Shown here: piece by piece, positions 12,634-24,956 of the stretch | Layout: the number at the start of each line of letters is the position of its first letter | Numbering within the stretch: the first letter of the stretch is position 1 | DNA from: Fennellomyces sp. T-0311 | Lineage: Eukaryota > Mucoromycota > Mucoromycetes > Mucorales > Lichtheimiaceae | NCBI GenBank assembly: GCA_025266875.1 | Contig: JALLLT010000025.1 | Span: 124,001 to 188,000, forward strand | Direction: 5' to 3' | DNA length: 64,000 nt | The notes under the pieces: model-generated | What the model was told of the DNA's origin: nothing | Databases searched by the model: none | What the model saw: only the letters and a program-made list of their open reading frames with translations | Position numbers and translations under genes: made by a program

Positions 12634-15600
12634 TTATTCGGTAATAGATCTTACATCCTCGGTATCAGATTCTTTCATAGAAGCGTCTGCCTCAACCGAC
12701 GATCCACGCCTTTCATCGTCCGTCGCCTTGGTACCTGTATCATCTTCATTGTCAGTCATCGTGGCCTTGGTTGCAGCATCATCCTCGTTGTCCGTTGCCT
12801 TGGCATCTTCGTTGTCCGTTGCCCTGGTTTGATCCTCCTCCTCCTCCTTTTCGACACTTTCGTAACACTTTTCGAGAGTTTTTACAAATCGATTGAATGA
12901 GTTTCTCACAGCTGCTTCCTTGATTGGCTTTTCCTATAAAAGGTGTTGGAAAAGGAAAACCTTAAAAAAAACTTCAAACCAACTTGCCTCAATAATCAGA
13001 TCCACCATGCTCTTTAGCTTTTCGAGCCGTGTCTGATCCGCTTCGGCAATGTACACCTTCAATAGCATATGCACCATCGTCTTGCGAACAACTTTTTTTT
13101 TCGGATATGGGTCAGTCGTTAGGGAGAAAAACACATGTTTTTTTTCTTCAAAAAACTTACGACCCGTGTGATGGTAGATGGCTTTTAGAATATCGTAAGC
13201 AACATCTGCCTGGATGCCAGTGTCCACCTGACGCTCCTCGGTTGTAACGATCCTGCTCCTGTATGCATACAGTTAGATATAAACATACACATCAAGATCA
13301 AGCTTAACAAGAAAGCATACACTTCAATCTTTCGGGGATCTGTCCAGTCGGCAATCATGTCTGATATGCGAGACGGTGATGCCATCTTTTCATCCTTCTC
13401 GAGGTCCGTGTACGTGTCACAAAGATTGAGCAATGCGGGTACGGCAATCTTTTGCAATAGAAAAAGAAATAAGCTCCATCGATCTCCGCCCAAAAACCTT
13501 TTTTTTACCTTGGCCAGCAATTGTTGGTTTTCGCTGGATGAGTAGCAGTAGGCCGGGAAAAAGTAGCTCAAGCACTGCTGGATCTTTTCATTGTCGTATG
13601 CCGTGGGGAAAAAGTAGAGCAGGACCATCATTTTCAATGTCTAGATCGTTGTCAAGACAAAGGCTGTTCAAGATATACCAAAAAAAACCTCTTCTACCTC
13701 TTCATCTCGGAACAGTCGTGTCAGCATTAGTTTGGATAATCCTTCCACAGCAGTGCTTTGAATTGCTGGACTATCGTGATCCACGCAGTACTCGAGTATT
13801 TTTCGTAATTCATCGAGCTGATATTGGGCTGTTGAATACAGGTTTCATCTTGCTTTTTGTTTAAACTTACGCCTTCCAGCTTGGATTCCACCGTAGATAC
13901 GCCATATGTCATCATCAAGTCAAAGAGAATCTAGGCTGTGGAATCAGGTTTCTTGCTCATAAAAAAAACCTTTGCATGGTGCATACCATCAGTGCCTTTT
14001 GCTGCAGCTGTTCGTGGCCATTGTTGATGCAATGCGCAAAGAGCAGTATGTTGTGGTGTCCGAGTGTCTTGAGAGAGAGAGGAATGTTGGTATCAGAGTA
14101 ATGCTATCTTTGGAACAGAAGGAAGTATTTTACCTTGTCCAACGTGCAACATAGGCCCAAACAATGCAAACCTTCTTCACGAAGCACCGCTTCTTTGCTT
14201 TGCACCGAGGGCACGATGAGTTCGTTCAGGACGCCGTACAAGGTAGAGTTGTCTTGCAACGACTTGAAAATTTGTTAGCCAAATCATTCCAACAACCTAG
14301 GGACTTCTTGGTACCTCTTCCGTCCGTTCCAACATGTATTTGCATATACTCAAACATTTCAGTTGCAAGAGCATCTTTTGGAGCAACGTCGGGTCAACTT
14401 CACCATTTTCAGTCTTGATACTTGTGATTTCGCTAAGTTTTAATCGCTTGGCAGGTCCTTCCATTGCCTATACAACGTATGAGAGAAAAGTAATACGATG
14501 CCATGGGTATTTCGACATACCATATCTTCATCCATTGTCGTCAACTCTTGTATATCGGAAATGATTTCAATGATTGTCCTATCGCAAGGTTTGAGCAACT
14601 CTCTTTTTTTACAGTCGACTTCAAGTTTTCTTTTTACCGAACAAAATCACGTTCGTCCAAAGTAATGAGTTTGAACAGTTCCACGGCGCTAACCATATGA
14701 TCGTCTGGCATATCCGGAGCCATCAGAATTTCACGTAGCAACACAAACATTTTCCGCCGTCCAACTTCATCTCCGTAATCGAGATACTTTGCAATATCAA
14801 GCAGTTGGTTCATGATGTATTCGTAGTCAGCTTCTGTTTCTTTGGGCGCCTGTTGCCAAATCTCGTTGTAGTGTTGGATGATGAATGCAAGACGAGTGAC
14901 CGTTGGAAGTACTTCGTCGAGTTTTTCGTCATTCTACCTCTTTGTCATTACAAAGACAGCAAACGATGCTTCTTTGCTTTTACCTGGCTGTTTTTGAGAA
15001 ACTTGATCAATACTTTGGCCATCAATGCGCTTTCCGTTGAAAGGTTTTCCCAGAATTGATCTAGCATGATCCATCAGTACGCTTTGGCCTTTTTTTTTCA
15101 AAAAAAAGAGATGTGCTTGTACCATCCAATTTGATCGATTTGACAATATCTGCGCGTGTATCCAGGAAAGCATAGAGCATATCTTCAGCAACACTTGCAT
15201 CGGAAACAACATCCATACGCTCAAGAAACTCGAGTAGATTGTTGCCGGCATGTCGAATCCATTCGTTGGCGACCATTTTGCTTACTGCACGTCGCACAAG
15301 TGGATCTCTGTGTATAATCAAGCATGAGCCATACAATACGTTGGTAAAGAAAAAAACGAGTATGCTGCACCTGTCCTTTAGACCCGACTTTAGCAAATCA
15401 TGGCGTTGCGTCGCTGATAAATCTCGGAAATCACCAATTTCCACCATGGGCTTTAAAAAGACCACTCGGCGATTGACCGCGTCGATATCTCGACTTCGTT
15501 CAATGATGAAGGGCATCGTTTCGTCCGTGACGTCCAGATTGAATAACACCACGCGTCGAACCTCGCTAGACGAGTTGCTATTAGCGGCAATGATTCCCAT

Positions 15601-16432
15601 TGACTGGCTGAAAAAAATACACATACGCGCTTGGATCGTGTTGCAGTAACCATAGCAACTTTTTTGTGATTGTTTTTCCGTCTTCTTCGTCCACTTCATC
15701 ATCCGCGCTTTGAAGCCGAGCCAAGGCCGTGGCTGCCTGTATCCGAATCGATGCTTCTTTATCTCGAATGCGTTCAAACAATGCTGCTCGCAACTGCTGA
15801 TACAATTCTTCACTAGATTACCCAGAGTGATTTAGCGTTTTTTTTTTGTGGAGGCCGTGGATAGCTTACTCGATTTCACCCAACGAGTTGATACTGAGCG
15901 CGATAATCTGACAACATCGTAAGCGGACGGCCTTTGTTTTGGCCGGCAATCCACGCAACAAGTGCTTTAACATGTTTTCGATGAACCGTGCTGAAATCGT
16001 TTCATGTTCATCCGTCTCTTCGTCTTCTTCTTCGTCTCCATTCACGCTCTTTGTGTCTAATATATATATATTAACTTGGCTTTTTTTTCTCTCAGGTGCT
16101 AAAGTCTCACCGATCTGTTGCGTGTATTGTAAAAAGGTCGAAATGAATCGTGTAATACGATCGGCATTGGGCTCACCCTTGCGGATCTGAAGTATTTTGT
16201 TTATATTTCGGATAACAGCCTTGTTGAAAGCGTCCTCGCCGTCGAGATCAACTTGGTGTGGCTCACCAGCAACAATGGGCGACAACAAAGCGCACTGTTC
16301 CTGGATTTTGCGAAGGGCAATGGCGTGTTTTCGATGATTGGCGTTGGGCTTTTGAGCGTCATTAAAGATTTGCGGGACGGATGATGAAAGGGATGCGATA
16401 GCAGTTTCTTTTCGTGATGCTGCTGCTGACAT
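12634..16432 (-). CDS. YCG1: Condensin complex subunit 3 (Cap-G/Ycg1/Cnd3)
   Basis: Eighteen exons: 16432-16111, 16056-15870, 15812-15627, 15577-15371, 15307-15123, 15060-14984, 14933-14638, 14578-14521, 14467-14315, 14262-14134, 14067-13987, 13930-13871, 13817-13698, 13640-13509, 13448-13321, 13258-13161, 13091-12988, 12933-12634 (940 residues). It is a HEAT-repeat protein throughout, with family blocks such as RFIENMLKHLLRGLPAKTKA, VRLRCCQIIALSINSLGE, RIRDKEASIRIQAATALARL and DPLVRRAVSKMVANEWI. Ycg1 is the HEAT subunit that with the kleisin Brn1 clamps DNA in condensin. The last intron (12987-12934) uses a GC donor. The end of exon 13 may lie six bases further on. The C-terminal ~65 residues are an acidic ATDNED-type repeat. 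A second in-frame ATG at 16453 would add seven residues. Confidence 0.93.
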
Positions 16433-16565
16433 TATTTTGTGTGGTATTGACAAAGAGTGATGATGTGCGTTATGCTCGGCGGGACAGGAATTTTCGTTTG
16501 GGAATTAAACGCGTCTTTATGTGTCTATTTACGCGTCTGCAAGTTTATTTCAATAAATATATGGA

Positions 16566-18455
16566 CTATTCTAGCTGTACACTCTCGAAAACGCATTTGC
16601 GCACTGCACGCGCTTTCAGTGAGATGTAGCCAAAACTCTTGTCAGGCACCAGGTTTTGGCCGTACGCGTATCTATGGGCGCGATGCTTGGCGAACCAGTC
16701 CTTCTGGAGCTGCTCCAAGCTCGAGTATTCTCGGATTTCGTCCCGATGCAGCGGAGGGAACTGGTCAAGAACCACCAGATTGCGCACGAACGATGGCTTG
16801 TGGTACGATGCATGATAGTAGTCGCCCTTGTACTTGAGCGCCAGGCTCATGCCCATGCCCATATGCTGGTCGCGCAGGCCACAGACGACGCCGATGGAGC
16901 GCAAGGTGACGGAATGCAAATCGTGATGAGGGAAACGGAGTTGGAGGTTGACGCGGGGCAGACTGACATAGTAATGGCAGTCGGTGACGGAGAGGGTGGT
17001 GAGGGACGGGCAGCGTGATGCCAAGTGGTCGAATAAGTCGGAATGAATAATCGAATGATGAATACCAAAGTGCTTCAGGACGGTGTTCGAGGTGTGGCGG
17101 GTGTGATGAGGTACATATACAGTGGCATTGCGGACGACGAGGGTGTGAAGACTGCTGGCAAGAGCATCCAGAATCGTATGCAGTGGGAAATGATGATGGT
17201 TGTTGGGTGTTAAAGAGGATGCGTCGCGATTGCCGGTGAGTTCCAGCGTGGTCAGTCGCGGACAGGCTGCGCTCAACGGGCGAATCCATTCGTCAATGTA
17301 GACAACCGAGGAAGGCAGTGCGATCTCCAATGCTGTGGCATCCGGTGATAATGCATTGAGAACCTTGGGGAACGAGTCACGTGAGATCCGTGTGCCCACT
17401 TGTCGTTCGATCTGTCCGTTCAGTGAGCCGGTCCGGAACTCGAGCAGCGATGAATGGCGGATCGCACTCAAAAGTCGCATGTCCCACAACGGACTCATTG
17501 AGAGGTATCGCAGGTATCGACTGTGACGCAGCAGAGCGGCCAGCGCACGCACATGTTCTTGCTCCAGAGTGTTGCACACGCCTCGTCCGATCGACAGACT
17601 CTGCAATCGAGGAAAGCTTTGTCCGATGTAGGCGATGGCTGCCGGGGTCCGGAACTCGGTCATGTGCAGGTCCAGCGTGGTGAGTAGGTTGTGAATGTGT
17701 GGCGGGCAATCTTGTTGCCGCATTGTCAGGTTGAACATGGTGAGGGATAGCGATTGAAGACGCGGCGGACAGGCTGGTATCAGATCATCCAAGCAGATGG
17801 TCAAGGAGCCGACCATGAGCGAGCCAAAGTCGATGGCGCAAGTGAGTGTCAGGTTGAGCAACGATGGCGCGCGGGACAGCAGCGAGTCCCAATCAGTGAT
17901 CTGCTCCACGACGGCTCGGGTGAGTTCGAGACTGGTGATGCGCGGGCCGTAGCTGTCGAGGAACGACGAAAGGATATCGTAACGATGAAATGGCGCAATT
18001 TGTCGCAACGAACGCCATTGGAATAGAACGTCGCTGCTGCTTTCTTCGATTTCGATCCACGTAGTCCAGTGAAAATCGAGTGCTTCTACGTGGGGACAAA
18101 GCTTGGGTAAGATTGCCCATCGTTGCCTTGATAGCCCGATGCGATAGCTCTTGTCACGCAGATCGGCCGCCCGATAAGGCAACAATGGCTTGCTTCCGTG
18201 GCCCAGGGTCAGGTCACGCACGAGTTTACCAAGCGAGTATTCGGGTGATGCGCAGGACGACCGCTGCACGGTGTAAAAGAAGCTCTGCAGTGCTTGTCGG
18301 CTTTTGACCTGAACACAGCGGTAGAGATTGGGCAGGAAGACCCTGTACCATTGCTTGCACACCAGTATGCAGGCATGGCGGTCCTGCTGTGTTAACCATT
18401 GTGCGATGCGATCGACGAGTTCTTGCGGAAGATTGGGAATGAGGATGGTGGTCAT
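16566..18455 (-). CDS. F-box protein with leucine-rich-repeat-like region
   Basis: A single uninterrupted exon codes for 629 residues. The N-terminus is an F-box (about residues 7-50: LPQELVDRIAQWL, ACILVCKQWYRVFLPNLYRC), the Skp1-binding module of SCF ubiquitin ligases. The rest has loosely spaced leucine-rich motifs (ITSLELTRAVV, LLNLTLTCA, LQSLSLTMFNL, LTTLDLHMTEF, LTTLELTGN), as in Mucoromycota F-box/LRR proteins. The ATG at 18455 is chosen because the F-box begins right after it; the frame is open up to another ATG at 18557 that would add a poorly conserved-looking basic stretch. The substrate is unknown. The C+G content is higher than in most neighbours, and there are no introns, as in the F-box gene at 61641-63593. 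Confidence 0.85.
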   Translation of the reverse strand: MTTILIPNLPQELVDRIAQWLTQQDRHACILVCKQWYRVFLPNLYRCVQVKSRQALQSFFYTVQRSSCASPEYSLGKLVRDLTLGHGSKPLLPYRAADLRDKSYRIGLSRQRWAILPKLCPHVEALDFHWTTWIEIEESSSDVLFQWRSLRQIAPFHRYDILSSFLDSYGPRITSLELTRAVVEQITDWDSLLSRAPSLLNLTLTCAIDFGSLMVGSLTICLDDLIPACPPRLQSLSLTMFNLTMRQQDCPPHIHNLLTTLDLHMTEFRTPAAIAYIGQSFPRLQSLSIGRGVCNTLEQEHVRALAALLRHSRYLRYLSMSPLWDMRLLSAIRHSSLLEFRTGSLNGQIERQVGTRISRDSFPKVLNALSPDATALEIALPSSVVYIDEWIRPLSAACPRLTTLELTGNRDASSLTPNNHHHFPLHTILDALASSLHTLVVRNATVYVPHHTRHTSNTVLKHFGIHHSIIHSDLFDHLASRCPSLTTLSVTDCHYYVSLPRVNLQLRFPHHDLHSVTLRSIGVVCGLRDQHMGMGMSLALKYKGDYYHASYHKPSFVRNLVVLDQFPPLHRDEIREYSSLEQLQKDWFAKHRAHRYAYGQNLVPDKSFGYISLKARAVRKCVFESVQLE

Positions 18456-19835
18456 TTGTCTATTGAGCCCATGTAAGGAATGTTGGCAACAAACAAAGAA
18501 GAAGTGGGGAGGAGGTTTATGTCTATCGGTTTGTCGGAAGCGCTGAGTCTTTATCACTCTTATTTTACAAACTCAAGCTGGATTCGCGCATTGACAAAAA
18601 GCGTCCCGAAGCCCGAAAAAGCAATTTCCGAGCCGAAATAATCAGCCCATTGCAGGCGGTTGACACTGGGCGAAAAAGAGTGGTGTGGCGAGCCTTGGTG
18701 CTATCTAAGGAATCATGCACAAACGAAAATTATTAAAAAAAAGACATTTGACAGTTTTGAAACATTGCGGCGACAGGTACAGAAAAAATGGACCAACCAC
18801 GCTCGCTCCCTGCCGTAACCATGGTTTGACACCCGACGAATGCACCACGTGGTCTGCTTCGTCGCCACCATAGTCTTCCTCGGCGACACTGCCGCGGACT
18901 TGTTGTAGGCGCTCTGAAGCATCGGGTAGACCTGCCTACGCTTTTTTGCACGAGCCAATGGTGGCATAGTGATCAGCGCCGTCGAGCCGGGAATCGGCGA
19001 ATCATCCGATGGATTTAATCTGAGTTCTTGCGGTGCTCCTCACCAAAATTATGATGGCCATTCGTCCAAAAAGAGTATGTCCAAAAAAGTAGGTCACGCA
19101 TTGTTCGCGCTCACTAAAAATAAAGGGGTCCGCTAAAATAGTTGGCGCCCGCACTCCCCCGCCTAGGAATCATGTATGCCACTAACTGCTACTCATGACA
19201 CAATGGTGGATTGCTACGTACCTCCCCGGCCAAGCGTTGTATGAGGAGGAGGGTGGGGCAACTTGCGTAAACTCATAAAGGTACGGCAGTAGTAAGATAC
19301 TGTACATAAGTGGTCGTCGATCTGCCGCAGCAACAAGATTTTCTTGAATGACACATCTTCTGTATTCCAGAACAGCCAATAATGTGGAGTATTTCGTACT
19401 TACCTTATTGTTATGGTGACACAAGCATGAACGCAAACTGCAATTGTAGATCAACGAATAAATCCCCATTGCTGGTGAGTCACTCGTGGCCATGCCTATT
19501 GAACGCAAGATCGAGGCATATACGCTTACATACTCGCATTTGTGACATGCTCAGCCAAAGTCATTGCTATGTGGGGATCGGAAAAAGTGGAAGTGCAAGA
19601 AGGCTGCGAATGACGCAAATCACATGGCTTAACCCTCTTGAGATCCCAAGGCTTTTTTAGGATACTGCGCCAGAGGGGTGTGTGTGTATATGCGTACGTA
19701 ACACACTTCCTAATTACGCGTTCCCTGACATAGGATAATAGATCAACGTCATATATAAGCGAAGATATCGCTCTTTGGTTTAGACTTTGGATTTACTCAT
19801 TCTTCTTTTCCGTATTTTTTTTTACTTTCACCACC
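18456..19835. other. Intergenic, divergent promoters
   Basis: This stretch separates the leftward F-box gene from the rightward arrestin gene. I see no coding signal: the short frames lack domains and splice support. The distal end holds the arrestin promoter, with a TATA-like box at 19752-19759. Confidence 0.5.
19752..19759 (+). promoter_or_regulatory. TATA-like box of the arrestin gene
   Basis: TATATAAG lies 77 bases before the ATG, followed by a T-rich leader and the context CACCATGG at the start codon. This is an inference from position and motif only. Confidence 0.45.
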
Positions 19836-21146
19836 ATGGCTCCACTGGGACCAAGCTTCCATCCTTTTTGTGAAGCATCCATTCAACTCTATCCCACTGG
19901 ACATGCAACCGAAGATGGACAGCCCATTTTTATGTCCTCATCCATCATACGTGGTAATGGTTTTTTTTTTACTTTCAATGCGGCTTTCCTTTTGAAAAAA
20001 AAAAGAGCGCTAACGCGGGGAAGCGCGTGACATTCGATAGGCAACGTGAATTTGATGATGCACGAGCCTCGCCATTGTCATTCTCTCCGAATAATCTTTC
20101 ATGCATCCGAATCCCTACCTTTGCGAGTCATTGGATCCGCCATATCTCAATCCAGATTCCAGCAATTCTTTGGAACACAAAAAGTGCTTTTAACAAGTCA
20201 AGATCTGTACCCCGGACAACATGATTTTGGCTTTGCGTTCCAATTGCCGCGTATCCAATACCCACCTACAATGGAACATGCACTTTCGCTATATGCTTGT
20301 CGATTCAAATTGACACTGTATGTCGACAAGGATGTTATGGCAACCAAAGAAATTGTTTATCGTCCATTGATCGAGACAAGATTACTTCATACCCCGCTTG
20401 TCAAAGCTTTTCGTGTTGCCAAGACATGTTACTCTGCCAAGCTCCACGCTCTTGACTATATCCCGGGTGACACCATTTTTCTTGGTCTCAAGCCACATGG
20501 CAATGGCGATGATGATGTGCCAACAACTTTATTGCTGCTCCAGGTCGTACAGATTGCTTCTTTGCTCAGTCAGCCAGATGCTGATAAGATTGCTCCTCTG
20601 GTTACTGTCGTCGCATCAAGCACGAATCATGACCGAGTCTCTCCCCGTGGTACCGATTACAGAGACGTGATGGCATTGCGCCTGCCTCATTCATTACCTC
20701 CTTCCTTCAGCTATGGCAAGGTGATTACCATAAACTATCGCCTTAGGCTTGTGAAACGCACTCCTAAAAGTGGTCTATGGTCGGCTATCAAGGGTGGCGA
20801 TGGCATTTTACTTGATATCCCCATCACAATCGGTACTGTTAGCTACGATGTACATGCTTCAACGAGCGATTTGCAAGTGTACACAGTCTTTTCTAATGTG
20901 TTTAAATCACCTGGTTCTCGATCATCGGTTTCTTCGGAACAATCCGTATCTTCGTCCTCGACTTCTTCGTTTCCCGAAATGCCCGTCCCAAGGTCAATAC
21001 CCGTTATGTCTACTCAGCCACACTATGATGATTCAGATGAACTACCACCGTACAGTATGCTAAAGCTTCCCGGCTATGACGAGGTTATGGGATTACAGCA
21101 AGAAGGTTATATCCCTAGTTCCTCCTCCAGTGTTCCCATGAATTAG
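19836..21146 (+). CDS. Alpha-arrestin (arrestin-domain protein) with PPxY motif
   Basis: Exons 19836-19953 and 20041-21146 (407 residues). The product has the arrestin-N/arrestin-C layout: a short first strand region, then after the intron GNVNLMMHEP, FFGTQKVLLTSQ and YPGQHDFGFAFQLPRIQYPP (the usual F-x-F-x-F-x-LP arrestin signature), then the second sandwich with YIPGDTIFLGLKP and YGKVITINYRLRLV, and a Ser-rich tail. Near the C-terminus sit LPPYSMLKLPGYDEVMG, a PPxY-like site that in alpha-arrestins recruits Rsp5/Nedd4 ubiquitin ligases. Such adaptors direct ubiquitination and endocytosis of plasma-membrane transporters. The start has a good CACCATGG context. The particular cargo cannot be inferred. 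Confidence 0.88.
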
Positions 21147-21551
21147 CCTTTTTCTATCACGTCACACACACGTCCTTTTTTGAAAATTATTCCTACAGTA
21201 TTACATCTCTTCATAATGTAACGTAACCATTTTCCACCATAGCAATTCTCTTACTGTACATATGCTTATTTTTAACCCTTTCCATTCGGTATGTCACCAT
21301 AGTACTTTGTCAAAGCATGTTGAATTATGCATTTTCTTTGTAGCAAGTTGATCATGCACACGTAGAGATGGCCAAGCATCAATCATGTTCAATAAAGTAA
21401 AATAATAGCCTTTTAACTGGCTTTCTGATAACTATCGAATAATCCAGGAGAATATTCGCTACCATTTCGCTTAGTTAGAACAAGCTACTCACAATCATCT
21501 GAACAACTATATTTATATATCCACACATTTGGAAAAACTCACTGTCTTTGG

Positions 21552-22402
21552 TTAATTCGAAGAACGGTCTTGATCTCGATACCATTCGCTATAACCCATC
21601 ATAACTCTAAGCTCGGTTATAAACCTTTTGACATTGGTCAATTCCCGAGAGCAAGCCCCGATATCACTTGCGATCATGTTCAAAGCGGTGTCTCCCAGTA
21701 AAAAAAAAAAAAAAAAGCTTGTCCATGTTACATTGTTTGATGTAAGGAGCATAGTTTTAACCTAACCGAAGCTTAATTATATTTTACCTGCTTACGCAAC
21801 CTTTTGCCGCATCCACGTCATTTCTATTACTACGTGTTCAGGTATTACTAATGTGTTAGCGTTCTCTACAGTCGAGATGCATGTTTGTCTTACCGGCCAC
21901 AAAGTATAGCTTCTGTCGTGGCGGTGTTGATTTCGCAAACAGATTCCTCGAGCCGGCGCAAGATTTGGTCCACCTTGACATGTATATGGTTCACTATACG
22001 TACATATGTATAGGTATGGGTTTTTTGTGTCGATTTAGTTACTTCGGCATATAATACTGACAGTTCAAACGCCGTTGTTCTTGAGCCTCTTGAGACTTTC
22101 ACACAAATTACATAATACAGATCATGGGAAAACGTTAAGCTGCTGCTGTATGTATTATAGATACTAACAGGTCATACTGGGGGAAATGGATTGGTTACAC
22201 TAACGTTGCATTCAAGCGCTCAGCAGCCTCTTCCATAATTTCAACCTGCTTATCAAAACCTGTCATGTCAGGATTGAGACTTAGTGACTTCAATTGGTTA
22301 TCGCTATATACATATGTAAGTTAGCACGTGCATTATATAGAAACTGGGAGGACTGCTCAACATTTCATCAATTCTTTTGCTGTCAGAGTTCATCTCGTTC
22401 AT
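21552..22402 (-). pseudogene. Doubtful multi-exon coiled-coil gene or gene relic
   Basis: Reading leftward, an ATG at 22402 can be spliced (22402-22362 to 22303-...) into a helical, charged peptide beginning MNEMNSDSKRIDEIDNQLK and running to a stop at 22195. Further downstream on the same strand lie other helix-like segments: VDQILRRLEESVCEIN at about 21972-21925 and TALNMIASDIGACSRE to the stop at 21552, separated by plausible GT-AG introns but without one consistent phase chain that I could close. The pattern could be a small coiled-coil protein, a decayed copy of a larger gene, or two fragments. I do not recognise a family. A T/A homopolymer tract at about 21700-21716 sits within the last candidate intron. 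Confidence 0.3.
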
Positions 22403-23025
22403 GATTAAAGTGAAAAAGGTAAAGAAAAATAAAAAACAGACTAACATGAGAAACTACTTTGGATTCGACTCATGTTGACAGATTACTATGTGTGATGTGC
22501 GCACATGTTATTAGAAACAATGAAAAAGCCAGTGCGCAGAACTAATTTGCCATATTATCAAGCAGAGATAGCTTGCATGCACTTTAAGCGATGATACTCA
22601 GTAGCTCTATGCACGGTTACAATGGTAGAAATAACTGAGCGACGTATTAACATCACTCATGGTCTAGTCGTCGGTTAAAGAGGGGTATCGCAAATACTAA
22701 ATGGCGTGCGCTGACATAAGTTTCATAAATAGTCTAACAGATTTTGAATACAGAGTATATCTTCCTCTCAGAAAGGCTGCGTAACGGAGAAAAAGCAAAG
22801 TGTCATCCGCCAAGAAAAGCGGAGGCTTACGTAAGATCAGGTATCCATGACACATTTGATTAATTATGTACGTGATCACACATCTTAATACGCAAATTCT
22901 CATTCAGAATGTGTCAAAGTACATCGGAGGTAATCATCATAAGATTTGCATAATTCAGACACACGTAAAAAGTAAATGGGATGTCACATGTTTTTCGAAT
23001 GAAATGAAAAGTTTCCTTTAATGAC

Positions 23026-24773
23026 TCAAAACTCTTTAAAGTATCGGCCATAAGGATCGGCATGCGGTAGACCATAAGGCATCTTTTCCTCGGGATATTG
23101 ATCAAAATTACTTGCATCACCATCCCCAGTGAGTGGCGGGATATAAGGTGGTTCAATTTCTCGACGAAGTAACTTTTCAAAATCGACCTCTCTGAACCCT
23201 TTTGTTTTGGATTTATCATATAAAATCAGAAGCCAGTTCTTTTTCACCCAACCAAAAAATAAAAGAATTTTTTTTAAAAATACTTACATGGATGATCCGT
23301 TACGTCTCGATAGCCATTCTTAAGGTTGCCATACCGTCGTGTCAAATCCGCTGTAAGTAAATGTTTTAACAAGTCGCGTGCATCGGGATGGAAATGAGAT
23401 GGGAACTTTAGTTCCGAGGTTAGAATTTTCTCGTATAGCCGGAATTGGCTTTCATCATAGAATGGTGGATATCTTGTAAAAACAATGTTAAAGAAAAGCG
23501 GATCATGAGTTAAAGAATGACTTACCCGGCAATCATTTCGTAAATGAGAATACCAAATGACCAGTAGTCGACCGCTTTGCCATATCCTTTGGATTGAATG
23601 ACTTCGGGAGCTATATTGTAGCAAATGGTAAATGAAAAAATGGCTTTTGGATATAGCACAAGAGACTTTTACCAAGGTAATCTGGGGTTCCGCAAAGTGT
23701 CCACGTTACGTCGGGTACTCGCTTGGCGAATCCGAAATCGGTAATGCGGATGTATCCGATTGAGTCAATCAGGATGTTTTCGGGTTTCAGATCTCGATAG
23801 CAAATATCGTGTCTATGGAGATAGCTTTTTTTATATATTATGTTATATTTTGCATAAACGTTAGTATTGGCATGTGAACGCGTTAAAAAAACATAACCAA
23901 ACTTACACAATGGCAAGTAGTACTTGACCAGCGTAAAACTTGGCTGTGGCCTCTGTGAATTTCTATATATGAAGCCATGAGAACTCCGGGGAAATAAGTA
24001 GTCAACAGGTTCCTTTTTGTATACCTTTGATTTTCGAAGATAGGTAAACAATTCGCCTCCGGGTACATAATCCATCACCATATATAGGTTGACATCATCT
24101 TGGAATGTACCCCACAAATTGACGATAAACGGGTGGTTGATATTCATCAGGACTTCGCGTTCGTTTTTTGTATGAGCGACTTGTTTGAGCCGAACAATTT
24201 CGGTCTTTTTCAGCACTTTGATCGCATAGTAGCGTTGATTGTGTTTGGACTGGATAAGATGCACGCGTCCAAATGATCCAGTGCCAAGTGTCCGCAACAG
24301 TCGAAAGTCGGTCAGTTGGAGTTTGGGATGTTCTTCTTTTTTTGGTTCAAAGTTTGATATAAATTCACTTGAAAAGACTGGCGCGTGTGTTGATGCTTCT
24401 TCTGGATTTTCTTCTTCTTCAATCGGTTGTTGACCAGGTGTGCAGGGTGGTGACGTTGGATAAAGTTCTTCAGGTGCTAGTTGTTCCACTACTCACATGA
24501 TGCAATCAGCTTTTTTTTTTTACATGATATATCGGGATATAGCTTTCAAAAAGGTACATTACAAAAAGGAGGGCTGACTTCCAAGTTGATCGAGGATGGT
24601 GTTGATTCGACGTGTTCATTGTCGTGAGGTTCTTCGAGATGGGTTTCGGCGGATGCTCGAGGTGTCGGTGGCAAGTTGGGAGATACGTCAAGATGTCGTT
24701 GTTGATCCTGTTCGTGAGATTTTGGCCGTGGTGATAACGGCTTTCGTGCTTTATCGATAATTTTACTGATCAT
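23026..24773 (-). CDS. pkaC: cAMP-dependent protein kinase catalytic subunit (AGC kinase)
   Basis: Exons: 24773-24563, 24488-24025, 23962-23907, 23824-23673, 23610-23526, 23472-23288, 23198-23026 (441 residues). An N-terminal disordered region of about 125 residues precedes the kinase domain. Visible: glycine loop GTGSFGRV (139-146), AIK lysine 161, catalytic loop YRDLKPEN (Asp255), DFG (273-275), activation loop [14 protein letters not shown] with the PDK1-site Thr286, and the AGC C-tail ending YGRYFKEF. The block [20 protein letters not shown] and the missing PH, C1 or C2 domains fit PKA rather than Sch9 or PKC. It phosphorylates targets downstream of cAMP and drives growth and morphology switches. 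The intron positions at 24562 and 23906 were chosen because they restore family sequence ([19 protein letters not shown]). Confidence 0.93.
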
Positions 24774-24956
24774 GAAGGGAAAAAGAGAGAAAGAGAGGGA
24801 GGGAGAGTTAAAAGTCGAAAAAAACCCGCTGGTTTCAATTTTTTTATTTTATTTTTTATGCAAAGTTGTTTCTGTTTCAGGAATCAAGGATACCAAAGAG
24901 ACAATGACATCATGAACTTATCAACATTTTAGCATTTCCATGGTGACAGCCTTTTT

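Noticed and set aside
18713..18967. Arg/Cys-rich leftward ORFs between the F-box and arrestin genes
   Set aside because: Overlapping frames of similar length, no domain and no splice context.
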